NCBI RefSeq assembly: GCF_024519455.1 | Contig: NZ_JALJRY010000016.1 | Coordinates: forward strand, 124,001-188,000 | Reading direction: 5' to 3' | Source of the DNA: Streptomyces sp. STR69 | GTDB taxonomy: Bacteria > Actinomycetota > Actinomycetes > Streptomycetales > Streptomycetaceae | Length of the DNA: 64,000 nucleotides | Shown here: in pieces, positions 10,442 through 19,248 of the stretch | Numbering within the stretch: the first letter of the stretch is position 1 | Layout: every line of letters starts with the position of its first letter | The notes under the pieces: model-generated | What the model saw: only the letters and a program-made list of their open reading frames with translations | What the model was told of the DNA's origin: nothing | The model's database searches: none | Made by a program: the position numbers and the translations under genes

Positions 10442-10575
10442 TCACTGATCCCTCGCCAGCCGTCCGACGGCACGGAAGACGGCGACCGGATCCCTGTGGT
10501 CGCGCCAGTACGTCACCTCGCGGTTCTTGACAGTGACCACGGAGACGAAGTGGTCGTCGTAGAGCCGCCCGGTGC
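10442..10575 (-). pseudogene. C-terminal fragment of SnoaL-like/NTF2-fold protein
   Basis: On the minus strand this frame reads GRLYDDHFVSVVTVKNREV, then TYWRDHRDPVAVF, and stops at 10442. That is the terminal beta-sheet region of the SnoaL-like polyketide-cyclase/NTF2 fold. The N-terminal two thirds are absent; upstream sequence belongs to a methyltransferase fragment in another frame. It is too short to fold alone. Confidence 0.55.
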
Positions 10576-10695
10576 GCTCAGCCCGTGCGCGCTGAACGTC
10601 GTCATCGCCGTGTCGAACGCCCCGTCGGGGAAGGGCAGTTGCTCAGCTGTCGTGTCCACGGCCTCGGCGAGACCCCAAGGATGCTGCCCACGCAT
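10576..10695 (-). pseudogene. Internal fragment of a class I methyltransferase
   Basis: The frame reads GLAEAVDTTAEQLPFPDGAF then DTAMTTFSAHGLS. This is motif II/III of UbiE-like SAM methyltransferases (D-x-x-AEALPFPDGSFD...). The SAM-binding N-terminus and the C-terminal half are missing, and it runs out of frame into the SnoaL-like fragment. The two debris pieces abut at about 10575. Confidence 0.5.
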
Positions 10696-10768
10696 CGAAC
10701 GGTTCGTTCACGAAACCATTCAAATCGGGGGGTGTATCCGCGCCGTCAAGGACGTGCTCCGGCGGTGG

Positions 10769-11515
10769 TCAGCCGACGACCCACGGTCCGGGCAGGTCCG
10801 CGCGGATCGTCTCCAGGTCCGCGGCCGTGCGTCCGCGCGCGTGCACCCAGGAGTGGTCGAACACTCCGTCCCGGCGCAGCAGCCGGCCCGGGGCCGCGTA
10901 CCAGCGCAGCGGTGAGCATGCGGCACTGGCCCACAGCGGATGGTCCGGCAGATCCACTCGCGTGTAGCGCGCCCGCAGGTCCGGCAGGAGCCCGTCCGGC
11001 AACTCGCAGGCGTCGTACAGGCTGCCGGCGCCGAGCAGTGACTCGCTCAGCACCAGTTCCACCCAGGCCACGGACAGCCTGTCCAGGAACGGGACCCAGC
11101 CTTCGTACGCCTCCATCACCACGGGGGGATCGTCCTGCTCGATCTCGTTCAGGCGAACGCCCCACGACGCGCAGCCCTGGTTCTCGTGGCGGAAGACCAG
11201 GACACCGCCGAAGTCGTCGACGACCCGGAGGGCGGACGGCGGGAGAAGGGGATCCTGCTGCCGCGTGAGGTCGTCACGACGGCCCAGCAGCGCGTACCCC
11301 TCCCGCAGTGCGGCGGGGAACCGGAATCCCAACTCGGCCTCGGCCGCATCCAGTTCGGCCGCGGTGCAGCCGTCCTCGGGCTGCAGTGGCAGGCCCGTCC
11401 ATTCGTCGGCGAAGCGGCGCAGGAAGCCCCAGGCATGGGCCCGACCGGTCACTCCGCCACGCAGCGCGACCGAGACATCGAGCCGTGGTTCGGGCATGGG
11501 CGTGGGTTTCGGCAT
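10769..11515 (-). CDS. SMI1/KNR4-family protein
   Basis: About 248 residues from ATG 11515. The segment EDGCTAAELDAAEAELGFRF then PAALREGYALLGRRDDL is the diagnostic start of the SMI1/KNR4 (SUKH) fold, followed by RVVDDFGGVLVFRHENQGCA and WGVRLNE strands. SUKH proteins often act as immunity proteins to contact-dependent or secreted toxins, but single chromosomal copies in Streptomyces also occur without one. No toxin gene is adjacent. Divergent from the phosphotransferase gene at 11596. Confidence 0.75.
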   Translation of the reverse strand: MPKPTPMPEPRLDVSVALRGGVTGRAHAWGFLRRFADEWTGLPLQPEDGCTAAELDAAEAELGFRFPAALREGYALLGRRDDLTRQQDPLLPPSALRVVDDFGGVLVFRHENQGCASWGVRLNEIEQDDPPVVMEAYEGWVPFLDRLSVAWVELVLSESLLGAGSLYDACELPDGLLPDLRARYTRVDLPDHPLWASAACSPLRWYAAPGRLLRRDGVFDHSWVHARGRTAADLETIRADLPGPWVVG

Positions 11516-11595
11516 GGTGCAGACGCTAGCCAGTCGAAGAGCGGATGACCGTCTCCATTTGGCTCCACGCGGCTCCACGCGGCTCTACTTCAGCC

Positions 11596-12552
11596 ATGAC
11601 CACCCATCGTCAACAGCACTCCACCACCTGGGTCCGCTACTTCGCCGACCGTGGTCACGGAGACGCCCGACCGCTCGCCGCCGGTGTCGAAGGTGCCGTG
11701 TACCGCCTCGGCGACGGGACGGTCGCCAAGGTGTGGACCGGGCACCGGCCGGCCGCTGTGGACCTCTTACGGCGGGTCTACGACGACATCGCCCGGCACC
11801 CGGCGCCGCTGCCCTTCGCCACCCCGGAGATCCTCACCGTCGAGGAGCACGAAGGCGTCCTCGTCACCTATGAACGTGAGTTGGCAGGGGCACCCCTGCG
11901 GTCCGACTCGGCGGTCGCGGCGCCGCCCAGGGACCTGCCCGTGCGGGAGACCGACGCCCTGCTGACGGTCCTGCGCGCCCTGGCCGCCGTACCCGGCACC
12001 GAGGCCATGCGCCGCCTCACCGTCCAGGGCGACGACCGCCCCCTCTGGGAGGGCCACGCCCGCTTCCCCGACGCGCTCGCCGCCCTCGTCCGGCGTGCCG
12101 TCCGCCGCCATGGCGACCTGCTCGCCGCCAGGGTCCCCGACCTCGCGGCTGTCGTGCGGCGGACCGTCGAGTCCCTGGTGGCGCTGCCGGACAGCCCGTT
12201 CGTCTCCGTCGTGCACGGCGACCTCGTACCGCCCAACATCCACGTCGACGACACCGGCGCCCCCACGGCCGTACTCGACTTCGGGTTCTTCACGACAGCG
12301 GGCGACCCGGCCTTCGAGGCCGCGGTGGCAGCCGCCGTGTGGGACATGTACGGCCCGTACGCGGAGCCGCACACCACCACGCTCACCCACCTGTTCGCCG
12401 CGGAACTCCACCACTCCCCGGCCACGCTCGCCCTGTACCAGCGCGCCTACGCCCTGACGACCTACGACCTGTTCTCCTCGGACGGCGGAGACGGTCACTT
12501 CCGTTGGTGCGCCGCGCTGTTGGGGCGCGGGCCGCTTACGCCGCCGCGCTGA
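11596..12552 (+). CDS. Aminoglycoside-phosphotransferase-fold (APH) kinase
   Basis: 318 residues from ATG 11596. The Gly-rich N-lobe is GVEGAVYRLGDGTVAKVW; catalytic loop VHGDLVPPNIHVDD sits near residue 207 (Brenner motif) and metal-binding LDFGFF near 227. It should phosphorylate a small hydroxylated metabolite or antibiotic; substrate is unreadable. An upstream frame extension to 11545 has no support. Its last 17 bases overlap the end of the convergent GtrA gene. Confidence 0.85.
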   Translation: MTTHRQQHSTTWVRYFADRGHGDARPLAAGVEGAVYRLGDGTVAKVWTGHRPAAVDLLRRVYDDIARHPAPLPFATPEILTVEEHEGVLVTYERELAGAPLRSDSAVAAPPRDLPVRETDALLTVLRALAAVPGTEAMRRLTVQGDDRPLWEGHARFPDALAALVRRAVRRHGDLLAARVPDLAAVVRRTVESLVALPDSPFVSVVHGDLVPPNIHVDDTGAPTAVLDFGFFTTAGDPAFEAAVAAAVWDMYGPYAEPHTTTLTHLFAAELHHSPATLALYQRAYALTTYDLFSSDGGDGHFRWCAALLGRGPLTPPR

Positions 12553-13066
12553 ACACAGGCGCCCCCGGCAGCGGCCGTACCGGAATCGCGACGGTGGCCG
12601 GTGTGCTCCGGTCGGCGAAGACGAACAGGCGCAGGACCAGGAAGCGGCCGATGCCGGCGAGGGCCGAGGCGCTGAGGTAGACGATCTGTTCGGTGAGCAT
12701 GCTGGGGGAGGCCTGGACGGTGTGGAGGACGAGGATCGCGGCGGACGTCGCCGCGTAGGCCGCCGTGGCCGAACCCGCCGACTGCCAGTGCTCGCGCAGA
12801 CCGGGACGGCGCCCGGTGCCGAAGGTGAACAGGGCGTGCAGTTCGGTGCAGAGGATGGTTGACGCGACCGTGATCAGCGCGTTCGCCGCCGCCCAGGGCA
12901 TCAGCGCGGCGAGCAGCGGCACCGCCAGGCTGGACAGGACCCCGACTCCGCCCCCGCACACCACGAACCGGACGAAGGAAGCGAACGGACCGGGAGCGGT
13001 CGTAGTGGTCCCGGTCGTCCCCTCGGTCCCCGCGTTTCCCTGCTTCTGCGAGAGCGGCGACTTCAT
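12536..13066 (-). CDS. GtrA-like small membrane protein
   Basis: 176 residues with about four transmembrane segments (FVRFVVCGGGVGVLSSLAV; ANALITVASTIL; AAYAATSAAILVLHTV; GIGRFLVLRLFVFA). The last, ending in a FLVLRLFVFADR motif, is typical of GtrA-family proteins, thought to help flip or transfer polyprenyl-linked sugars. Start ATG 13066 follows GGAGGG. A second GtrA domain occurs fused to the glycosyltransferase at 19249. No sugar gene adjoins this one. Confidence 0.8.
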   Translation of the reverse strand: MKSPLSQKQGNAGTEGTTGTTTTAPGPFASFVRFVVCGGGVGVLSSLAVPLLAALMPWAAANALITVASTILCTELHALFTFGTGRRPGLREHWQSAGSATAAYAATSAAILVLHTVQASPSMLTEQIVYLSASALAGIGRFLVLRLFVFADRSTPATVAIPVRPLPGAPVFSAAA

Positions 13067-13174
13067 GGGATTTCCCTCCGTACGGCGGCCGTTCGACCTG
13101 CGCCGGTCCTCCTGACCGGCTGAGATCAACGATGCCGTCGTACGGCTGCGGGCACGATGGAGTGCTCTCCCGAA

Positions 13175-13202
13175 CCGTTGGTGTAGCGGGCTCCACCAAC
13201 GG
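13175..13202. terminator. Inverted repeat after the marR gene
   Basis: CCGTTGGTG (13175-13183) and CACCAACGG (13194-13202) are perfect nine-base arms with a ten-base loop, 21 bases beyond the MarR stop on the minus strand. Probable terminator; an operator for the GtrA gene is the alternative. Confidence 0.5.
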
Positions 13203-13222
13203 GGTCGGGCTTACCCCCCGCC

Positions 13223-13708
13223 CTACTCCTCCCGGTCCCGCGCGCGGAGTTCCTCGATGTAGTCCTGCGCCAGCGTCGACGTCCGCGTGAACCAGTCGGC
13301 CAGTACGGCGATCTCCTCGGGGGAGTAGTCGGCGAACTGGGCGTTGAGGCGGTCGTAGTACGGCCCGTAGAGGGCGACGACCCGGGTCACCGCGGCCGGT
13401 ACCGAGGCCACGCGGACGCGGCGGCGGTCGGTGGGGTCGGGGACGCGGGTGATGAAACCGGCCCGTTCCAGCCGGTTGAGGATCCCGGTCACCGCACCCG
13501 TCGTGACGTGGGCGTGCTCCGCCAGGTCGCCTGCAGTGAGGAGGTTCTCGCCCGCCTTCAGGACGCAGGCGAAGCAGAGGAGATCGGTGACGTTCAGGCC
13601 CAGCCGTTCGGCCATTTCCTGCTGGCCGAGCTGGGCGGTGGCGATGAGGGAGTCCATCGCGTCCAGTGCCTGGGCCGGGGTGGCGGCGGGGCGGGGCTTG
13701 GCTTGCAT
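13223..13708 (-). CDS. MarR-family transcriptional regulator
   Basis: 161 residues. The winged HTH comprises LTAGDLAEHAHVTTGAVTGI and LNRLERAGFITRV followed by PDPTDRRRVRV, the classic MarR wing with the Asp/Arg salt-bridge motif. Flanking helices form the dimerisation domain. It begins at ATG 13708, divergent from the membrane protein at 13824; imperfect repeats between them at 13718-13764 are a probable autoregulatory operator. Ligand unknown. Confidence 0.88.
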   Translation of the reverse strand: MQAKPRPAATPAQALDAMDSLIATAQLGQQEMAERLGLNVTDLLCFACVLKAGENLLTAGDLAEHAHVTTGAVTGILNRLERAGFITRVPDPTDRRRVRVASVPAAVTRVVALYGPYYDRLNAQFADYSPEEIAVLADWFTRTSTLAQDYIEELRARDREE

Positions 13709-13717
13709 GGATATTGC

Positions 13718-13764
13718 CTTAGGTAGTGAGAGGTTAATACTCTAAACTTCTTAGATGGTGAGAG
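13718..13764. promoter_or_regulatory. Paired operator-like repeats between divergent marR and membrane gene
   Basis: CTTAGGTAGTGAGAG (13718-13732) recurs as CTTAGATGGTGAGAG (13750-13764), 13 of 15 identical, 32 bases apart. Between them TCTAA-ACTTC-TTAGA (13741-13755) is a perfect inverted repeat. MarR dimers bind such sites near their own promoters. Confidence 0.5.
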
Positions 13765-13823
13765 ATCTGAGGGATCTGTCATCTGTCATCTGTGGTCTGT
13801 GGTCTGTCGAAGGGGGCTGGCAC

Positions 13824-14186
13824 GTGAGCGCACACCAGTATGACGAGGGGCATACGGTCGCCGGGTGGACCGGATTCGGCATCGCGACCGTCGGAACGGC
13901 CGTCGCGGGCGTGGGGGTGTGTACGGTCTCCGCCACGCTGATCGGCGGCGGGCTGGGGATCGTCGTCGTCGGCGTCCTGGTCACCTGGGCGCTCCACCTC
14001 AACGGCTGGGGCAAGCCGCCCGGGCGGCGGGACCGGGCGCAGTGGGGGATGCGGGTACGGGACCCGTTGGCGCGGGCCGGGCACGCCGGGTGTGTCGGGT
14101 GCCGGCTGGCGGGGCGGGGACAACGGGGGGAGGGACGCACGGAGGAGACCCGGCAGCCCGTTCCGGTCGGAGAAACCGCAGGTTGA
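13824..14186 (+). CDS. HGxxPAAW-family small membrane protein
   Basis: About 120 residues with two membrane helices (FGIATVGTAVAGVGVCTVSA and LIGGGLGIVVVGVLVTWALH), the first preceded by HQYDEGHTVAGWTG. That is the H-x(n)-W hallmark of this Streptomyces family of unknown function. The tail is basic and holds CVGC. GTG 13824 is favoured over ATG 13755 because GAAGGGGG precedes it at good spacing and homology begins there. Confidence 0.72.
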   Translation: MSAHQYDEGHTVAGWTGFGIATVGTAVAGVGVCTVSATLIGGGLGIVVVGVLVTWALHLNGWGKPPGRRDRAQWGMRVRDPLARAGHAGCVGCRLAGRGQRGEGRTEETRQPVPVGETAG

Positions 14187-14222
14187 GGACGTTGTCAGTG
14201 CCGCCCTCTAATCTCGTGAGCG

Positions 14223-15122
14223 ATGGCACAGACATCACGTGCACCACGGACGTGGAAGTGCTCGGGACTCCGATGGACGGTGGGCGGTCCCGAGCTGAAG
14301 TGGGACGGCGGGCACGGGAGCCCGCTGCCCCGGGGGAAGCGGGTGGCCTTCGAGGTCGCGGAAGGGGGCGGGCGGACATGCGTGGGAGCACGGGGGCATC
14401 CCTGTCCGGTACGGGCGGCCGTGCCGGAGCGGAGCACGGGCGCGCGATGCGAGGAGTGCGCGCGGCTGGACCGGGCGCACTCGGTGGCCGCCGACACGAT
14501 CGCGGACGACCCGCGCCCGTATCACGTATATCTGGCCTGGTTCGGCCCCGGCCTGCTCAAGGTCGGCATCACCGCCGAAGAGCGCGGCTCCGCGCGACTG
14601 CTTGAGCAGGGCGCCGTCTGCTTCAGCTGGCTGGGCCTCGGCCCGCTGATGGCGGCCCGCCGCTCGGAAGAACTCCTGCGCGCCGCACTCCGGGTACCGG
14701 ACCGGATTCCCTACGGCGAGAAGCGCGCCGTCCGCTCCGCGCTGCCGGGCTCGGCTGCGGAGCGCGCGGCCGAGATCGCCGACCTGCACGCCCGGGCCCT
14801 CGCGCTGCGCGAGTGGCCGGAGTCGCTCCACCGCGAGCCGTACCAACCGGTGGACCACGTCGACGCGTTCGGCCTCACGGACCTCCCGGCCGCCGTCGGC
14901 GAGGTGAGCGGGCTGGTCACGGGCGGGGTGGTGAGCGGGGAGGTGCTCGCGGCTGCGGGACCGGATCTCCACCTCGCGACCGGGCGGGGCGTGGTCGTGC
15001 TGGACACACGGCTGATGACGGGGTGGGAGCTGATCCCGGCCGGGGGCGACACGGTTGAACTCACCGTGCCGGTAAGGGAGTTCAGGAGGGAAGCGCCGGG
15101 GGTCCAGGAAGGGTTGTTCTGA
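14223..15122 (+). CDS. DUF2797 domain protein
   Basis: 299 residues. WKCSGLRW near the N-terminus, CVGARGHPCPVRAAVPE, then CEECARLDRAH with paired cysteines suggest zinc binding. YHVYLAWFGPGLLKVGITAE followed by RLLEQGA resembles a GIY-YIG-like fold, as noted for DUF2797. The C-terminal 80 residues look like a beta domain. Function is unestablished in the literature I know. Start ATG 14223 follows the preceding gene by 36 bases. Confidence 0.8.
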   Translation: MAQTSRAPRTWKCSGLRWTVGGPELKWDGGHGSPLPRGKRVAFEVAEGGGRTCVGARGHPCPVRAAVPERSTGARCEECARLDRAHSVAADTIADDPRPYHVYLAWFGPGLLKVGITAEERGSARLLEQGAVCFSWLGLGPLMAARRSEELLRAALRVPDRIPYGEKRAVRSALPGSAAERAAEIADLHARALALREWPESLHREPYQPVDHVDAFGLTDLPAAVGEVSGLVTGGVVSGEVLAAAGPDLHLATGRGVVVLDTRLMTGWELIPAGGDTVELTVPVREFRREAPGVQEGLF

Positions 15123-15161
15123 GAACGGGGAGGAGTCGGGCAGGAGTCGGGGAGGGTCGTC

Positions 15162-15644
15162 ATGGAGGTCACCGTCCAGTGGGTCCGCACGTCCTGGACG
15201 AAGCGGTCACGGGGAGGCGAGGCAGCCGCGCGCAGAAACGCGGCCCCGGTCGGATTCCTGCTGCCGGACGGGGTGGCGTCGCTGGTCCGCACGGTCCACA
15301 CGGTCCGGATGCGTGAGCAGGACGACTTCACTCCGTGCGACGGCCGGGCGGAGCGGAGGGATGTCGCGGTCGGACTCCGGGAGACCGAGGGGCGGTTGAG
15401 AGTGTTCCCGCGCGTGGACCCGATGTTCGGGCTGCCGCCCAGGCCCCGCCGGCCTCCCGCGGTCCGGCTCGCGCCGGGACAGTGGGTCCGGTGGCAGCTC
15501 AACTACCGTTTCAGCAGCGCGGCCGGTGTGCGGGACTGGTCGTACTGGCTGGACACGTTCAACGTCGCCTACGGGCCGGTGACCGTCGACGTGTTTCTGG
15601 GTACGCCCGCCTTCCATGTGGACGAGCAGGGGCCGGTTCGATAG
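15162..15644 (+). CDS. Hypothetical protein
   Basis: 160 residues, no recognised domain. Starts MEVTVQWVRTSWTKRS. The middle has PRVDPMFGLPPRPRRP followed by VRLAPGQWVRWQLNYRF and DWSYWLDTFNVAYGPV, a beta-rich, Trp/Tyr-rich pattern. No signal peptide or membrane helix. It may be co-transcribed with the amidohydrolase gene 25 bases downstream. Confidence 0.6.
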   Translation: MEVTVQWVRTSWTKRSRGGEAAARRNAAPVGFLLPDGVASLVRTVHTVRMREQDDFTPCDGRAERRDVAVGLRETEGRLRVFPRVDPMFGLPPRPRRPPAVRLAPGQWVRWQLNYRFSSAAGVRDWSYWLDTFNVAYGPVTVDVFLGTPAFHVDEQGPVR

Positions 15645-15668
15645 CGATGGGCAGGAGGGGGGTCCCCT

Positions 15669-16640
15669 ATGAAAATGGACAGTGAAGGGTGTGAAGGCGG
15701 TGAAGCCGGCGCGGCGGCTGAGGCGGTCGGGGTGGCTGAGACAGTCGGAGTGGCCGAGGCGGTCGGGATCCGGCAGTTCTGGCGACGGCTCGGGCTCCCC
15801 GGTCTCGTCGACGTGCACACCCACTTCATGCCCGAGCGGGTGCTGCGCAAGGTCTGGGGTTACTTCGACGCGCTCGGGCCATCGACCGGCGGAGCCCTCG
15901 AATGGCCGATCACCTACCGGAAGGAGGAAGCGGAACGGGTCGCGCTGATCAGGGAGTTCGGAGTACGCGCTTTCACCGCCATGCTCTACCCGCACAAGCC
16001 CGGCATGGCCCGGTGGCTCAACGGCTGGGCCGTCGACTTCGCCGCCCGCACTCCCGACTGTCTGCACACCTCGACTCTCTTCCCGGAAGAGGGAGTTGAG
16101 GACTATGTCCGGGAGGCGCTCGACTCCGGAGCGCGGGTGTTCAAGGCGCATGTGCAGGTCGGGGCGTACGACCCGGCCGACGAACTCCTCGATCCCGCCT
16201 GGGGGTTGCTCGCCGAGTCCGGGACACCGGTCGTGATCCACTGCGGATCGGGGCCCGCCCCCGGCAAGCACACCGGGCCCGAGCCGATCGCCCAGGTGCT
16301 GGCGAGGCACCCGCGGCTGCGGCTGGTCGTCGCGCACATGGGCATGCCGGAGTACGAGGACTTCCTCGACCTCGCCGAGCGGTACGGGGAGGTGCGGCTG
16401 GACACGACGATGGCGTTCACGGACTTCAGCGAACGCCTCGCCCCCTTCCCGCCCCGTGCGCTCCCCCGGCTGGCCGCCCTGGGAAACCGCGTTCTACTCG
16501 GCAGCGACTTCCCGAACATCCCGTATCCGTACCTGCACCAGCTGCACGCCCTGGAGCGACTGGACCTCGGGGACGACTGGCTGCGGGCGGTCTGCCACGA
16601 CAACGGGGCGGAGCTGTTCGGGCTGGGCGCCGGACTGTGA
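15669..16640 (+). CDS. Amidohydrolase-family (TIM-barrel) metal-dependent hydrolase
   Basis: 323 residues. VDVHTHFMP gives the HxH metal ligands; VVIHCGSGP and VVAHMGMPE supply the later histidines, and LLGSDFPNIPYPY the barrel-8 Asp. This is the amidohydrolase-2 (ACMSD-like) subgroup, which decarboxylates or hydrolyses carboxylated substrates. Residues 12-34 are a low-complexity AEAVGVAETVGVAEAVG repeat absent from the usual fold, so the real start may be downstream. Substrate unknown. Confidence 0.82.
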   Translation: MKMDSEGCEGGEAGAAAEAVGVAETVGVAEAVGIRQFWRRLGLPGLVDVHTHFMPERVLRKVWGYFDALGPSTGGALEWPITYRKEEAERVALIREFGVRAFTAMLYPHKPGMARWLNGWAVDFAARTPDCLHTSTLFPEEGVEDYVREALDSGARVFKAHVQVGAYDPADELLDPAWGLLAESGTPVVIHCGSGPAPGKHTGPEPIAQVLARHPRLRLVVAHMGMPEYEDFLDLAERYGEVRLDTTMAFTDFSERLAPFPPRALPRLAALGNRVLLGSDFPNIPYPYLHQLHALERLDLGDDWLRAVCHDNGAELFGLGAGL

Positions 16641-16762
16641 GGCAGAGAAGGAGGTTGGGGGGGGATACAGGGGAGACCGAGGCGGCACGGGCGGAACGCA
16701 CAGGTCCGCCGGATCCGTGTGCGGCACGGGATAAGTCCCGGGCAAGAGATTCCAAGGCGTTC

Positions 16763-16790
16763 CCTGAGAGGCCCCTGTGTGTTTCTCAGG
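16763..16790. promoter_or_regulatory. Possible regulator site upstream of the two-component operon
   Basis: CCTGAGA (16763-16769) and TCTCAGG (16784-16790) are complementary seven-base arms, about 50 bases before the response-regulator start. In an otherwise gene-free 196-base gap this is the best candidate for autoregulation. Evidence is symmetry alone. Confidence 0.3.
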
Positions 16791-16836
16791 AAAATCACAG
16801 ACTCTAGAAAGCGTGCTCTAAGAGGACCACGACAAC

Positions 16837-17586
16837 GTGTCCACCATGACCACGACCTCGCCCCAGGGGCGCACCGAACTGCTGAGGCCGGACGGGAGCC
16901 CCGTCCGAGTGCTTGTGGTGGACGACGAGCTGTCGATCACCGAGCTGCTGTCCATGGCCCTTCGCTACGAAGGCTGGCAGATCCGCAGCGCGGGTGACGG
17001 AACCGGCGCGATCCAGACCGCGCGCGAGTTCCGGCCCGACGCCGTCGTCCTCGACATGATGCTGCCCGACATGGACGGCCTGACCGTCCTGGGTCGGCTG
17101 CGCCGTGAGCTGCCGGACGTTCCGGTGCTGTTCCTCACCGCGAAGGACGCGGTCGAGGACCGGATCGCGGGTCTCACCGCCGGCGGCGACGACTACGTCA
17201 CCAAGCCCTTCAGCCTCGAAGAGGTCGTGGCCCGGCTGCGCGGGCTGATCCGCCGCTCCGGTGCGGCGGACCGCCGCTCCGACTCCGTGCTGGTCGTGGG
17301 TGACCTCACCCTCGACGAGGACAGCCACGAGGTGTCGCGGGCCGGGGAGGGCATCCACCTCACCGCCACCGAGTTTGAGCTGTTGCGCTTCCTGATGCGT
17401 AATCCCCGTCGTGTACTCAGCAAGGCACAGATCCTCGACCGTGTGTGGTCGTACGACTTCGGTGGGCAGGCCAATGTGGTCGAGCTCTACATCTCGTACC
17501 TCCGCCGGAAGATCGACGCGGGACGTGAGCCGATGATCCACACTCGACGCGGTGCCGGTTACCTGATCAAGCCCGCGGCCTCATGA
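16837..17586 (+). CDS. OmpR/PhoB-family response regulator
   Basis: 249 residues. Receiver: VLVVDDELSI (acidic pair), phospho-acceptor Asp in VVLDMMLPDMDG, FLTAKDA and VTKPFS with the conserved Lys. Winged-helix DNA-binding domain: LTATEFELLRFLMRNPRRVL, YDFGGQANVVELYISYLRRK, RRGAGYLIK. First gene of a four-gene operon; its stop overlaps the kinase start (ATGA). GTG 16837 has GAGGA upstream, with ATG 16846 the alternative. It probably controls the downstream glycosyltransferases, as PmrA controls arn genes. Confidence 0.93.
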   Translation: MSTMTTTSPQGRTELLRPDGSPVRVLVVDDELSITELLSMALRYEGWQIRSAGDGTGAIQTAREFRPDAVVLDMMLPDMDGLTVLGRLRRELPDVPVLFLTAKDAVEDRIAGLTAGGDDYVTKPFSLEEVVARLRGLIRRSGAADRRSDSVLVVGDLTLDEDSHEVSRAGEGIHLTATEFELLRFLMRNPRRVLSKAQILDRVWSYDFGGQANVVELYISYLRRKIDAGREPMIHTRRGAGYLIKPAAS

Positions 17587-19235
17587 GCGGGCGACGACGG
17601 CCGCGTGCGCAGAAGAAGCGAGCGGGTAAGCCGCGCACCCTGCGGACCCGGCTCGTCGTCGCGTCCGTGACGCTGATCGCGGTGGTGTGTGCGGTGATCG
17701 GTACGGTGACGACGATCGCCTTGCAGGATCACCTGTACCAGCAGCTCGACGGCAAGGTGACCGATGCCGCCAGGCGTGCGGTCGGCAATCGCCTGGACGG
17801 CAAGCAGCCGGGCGGGAACCTGGTTCCGGGTGGCAAAACGGGCAACGCACCGGCGAAGGACGCCACGCCGGCGAGCGCCAAGGCCGCCCAGTTCGCCAAG
17901 CAGCCCCCGACGCAGCCCAAGACCATCGCCGCGTATGTGCAGAAGGGCAAGATCGTCAGTGCCGCCATCGCCGAGCAGCAGAGCGACAGCAACGGCGTCT
18001 TCAACGGCATGGCCGCAGGCAGTCTCACCACGGCGCAGAAGGCGGCCATCGCCTCCGTGGCGAAGGACGGCAAGAACCACTCGGTGGACGTGCCGGGTCT
18101 CGGTGAGTACCGGGTCCAGTACGCCACGAACGACAGCGGCGACTCGTACTACATCGCCCTGCCGACCTCCGAGGTCACCAACACCGTCAACACCCTGATC
18201 CTCGTCGAGCTCAGCGTCACCGCCGCGGGCCTCGTGGCCGCGGGCATCGCCGGCTACATCCTGGTCGGCATCGCCACCCGCCCCCTCCGCCGCGTCGCCG
18301 CCACCGCCACCCGGGTCTCCGAACTCCCGCTCCACACAGGCGAGGTGACCCTGAACGAGCGGGTCCCCGAGTCCGAGACCGACCCGCACACCGAGGTCGG
18401 CCAGGTGGGCGCCGCGCTGAACCGGATGCTCGACCATGTGCACGGCGCCCTGCACGCGAGACAGCAGAGCGAGATGCGGGTACGGCAGTTCGTCGCGGAC
18501 GCGAGTCATGAGCTGCGGACGCCCCTCGCCTCCATCCGGGGATATGCCGAACTCACCCGTCGCGGGCGCGAACAGACCGGGCCCGACACCAAGCACGCCC
18601 TCGGGAGAATCGAGTCCGAGGCGGGCCGTATGACCCTCCTCGTCGAGGATCTCCTCCTGCTCGCCCGGCTCGACGCGGGCAGACCGCTCCAGTTCGACCA
18701 GACCGACCTGATCCCGCTCGTCGTGGACACCATCAGCGACTCGCGCGCGGCCGGCATGGGGCACAACTGGCGGCTCGACCTGCCCGACGAACCGGCCCTC
18801 GTGTCCGCGGACGCGGCCCGCATCCAACAGGTGCTGGTCAATCTGCTGGGCAACGCGAGAAAGCACACTCCACCGGGTACGACGATCACCGCACGTGTGC
18901 AGCGGCGCGGACCGTGGATGTGCGTGGACGTCGAGGACAACGGTCAGGGCATCCCGCCGGATTTGCTGCCGCACGTCTTCGAACGGTTCGCGCGCGGTGA
19001 CTCGGCGCGTTCCCGCTCCACCGGGTCGACCGGTCTGGGCCTCGCCATCGTGCAGGCGGTCGCGACCGCGCACGGCGGCGCGGTCACCGTGGACAGCGTT
19101 CCCGGACGCACTGTGTTCACCGTGCATCTGCCCGCGCTTGCACCGGCTGTGCCCACGCCCGCCCCCGAAACGAATTGGCAATCGCACTCACAGGCACAGC
19201 ACAGTGCCACCACATGGGTGCAACAGGGCGCTTGA
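17583..19235 (+). CDS. Membrane sensor histidine kinase
   Basis: 550 residues. Two membrane helices (LVVASVTLIAVVCAVIGTVT; LVELSVTAAGLVAAGIAGYI) enclose an extracellular domain of about 150 residues rich in Lys, Ala and Gln. A HAMP segment follows, then the H-box ASHELRTPLAS, N-box LVNLLGNARKHT, G1 VEDNGQGIPP and G2 GSTGLGLAIV: all active-site motifs are intact. It overlaps the response regulator by four bases, so they form a cognate pair. The extracellular domain has no recognisable ligand fold. Envelope-stress or cationic-compound sensing is my inference from the neighbours. Confidence 0.92.
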   Translation: MSGRRRPRAQKKRAGKPRTLRTRLVVASVTLIAVVCAVIGTVTTIALQDHLYQQLDGKVTDAARRAVGNRLDGKQPGGNLVPGGKTGNAPAKDATPASAKAAQFAKQPPTQPKTIAAYVQKGKIVSAAIAEQQSDSNGVFNGMAAGSLTTAQKAAIASVAKDGKNHSVDVPGLGEYRVQYATNDSGDSYYIALPTSEVTNTVNTLILVELSVTAAGLVAAGIAGYILVGIATRPLRRVAATATRVSELPLHTGEVTLNERVPESETDPHTEVGQVGAALNRMLDHVHGALHARQQSEMRVRQFVADASHELRTPLASIRGYAELTRRGREQTGPDTKHALGRIESEAGRMTLLVEDLLLLARLDAGRPLQFDQTDLIPLVVDTISDSRAAGMGHNWRLDLPDEPALVSADAARIQQVLVNLLGNARKHTPPGTTITARVQRRGPWMCVDVEDNGQGIPPDLLPHVFERFARGDSARSRSTGSTGLGLAIVQAVATAHGGAVTVDSVPGRTVFTVHLPALAPAVPTPAPETNWQSHSQAQHSATTWVQQGA

Positions 19236-19248
19236 GGAGAGTCGGTTC

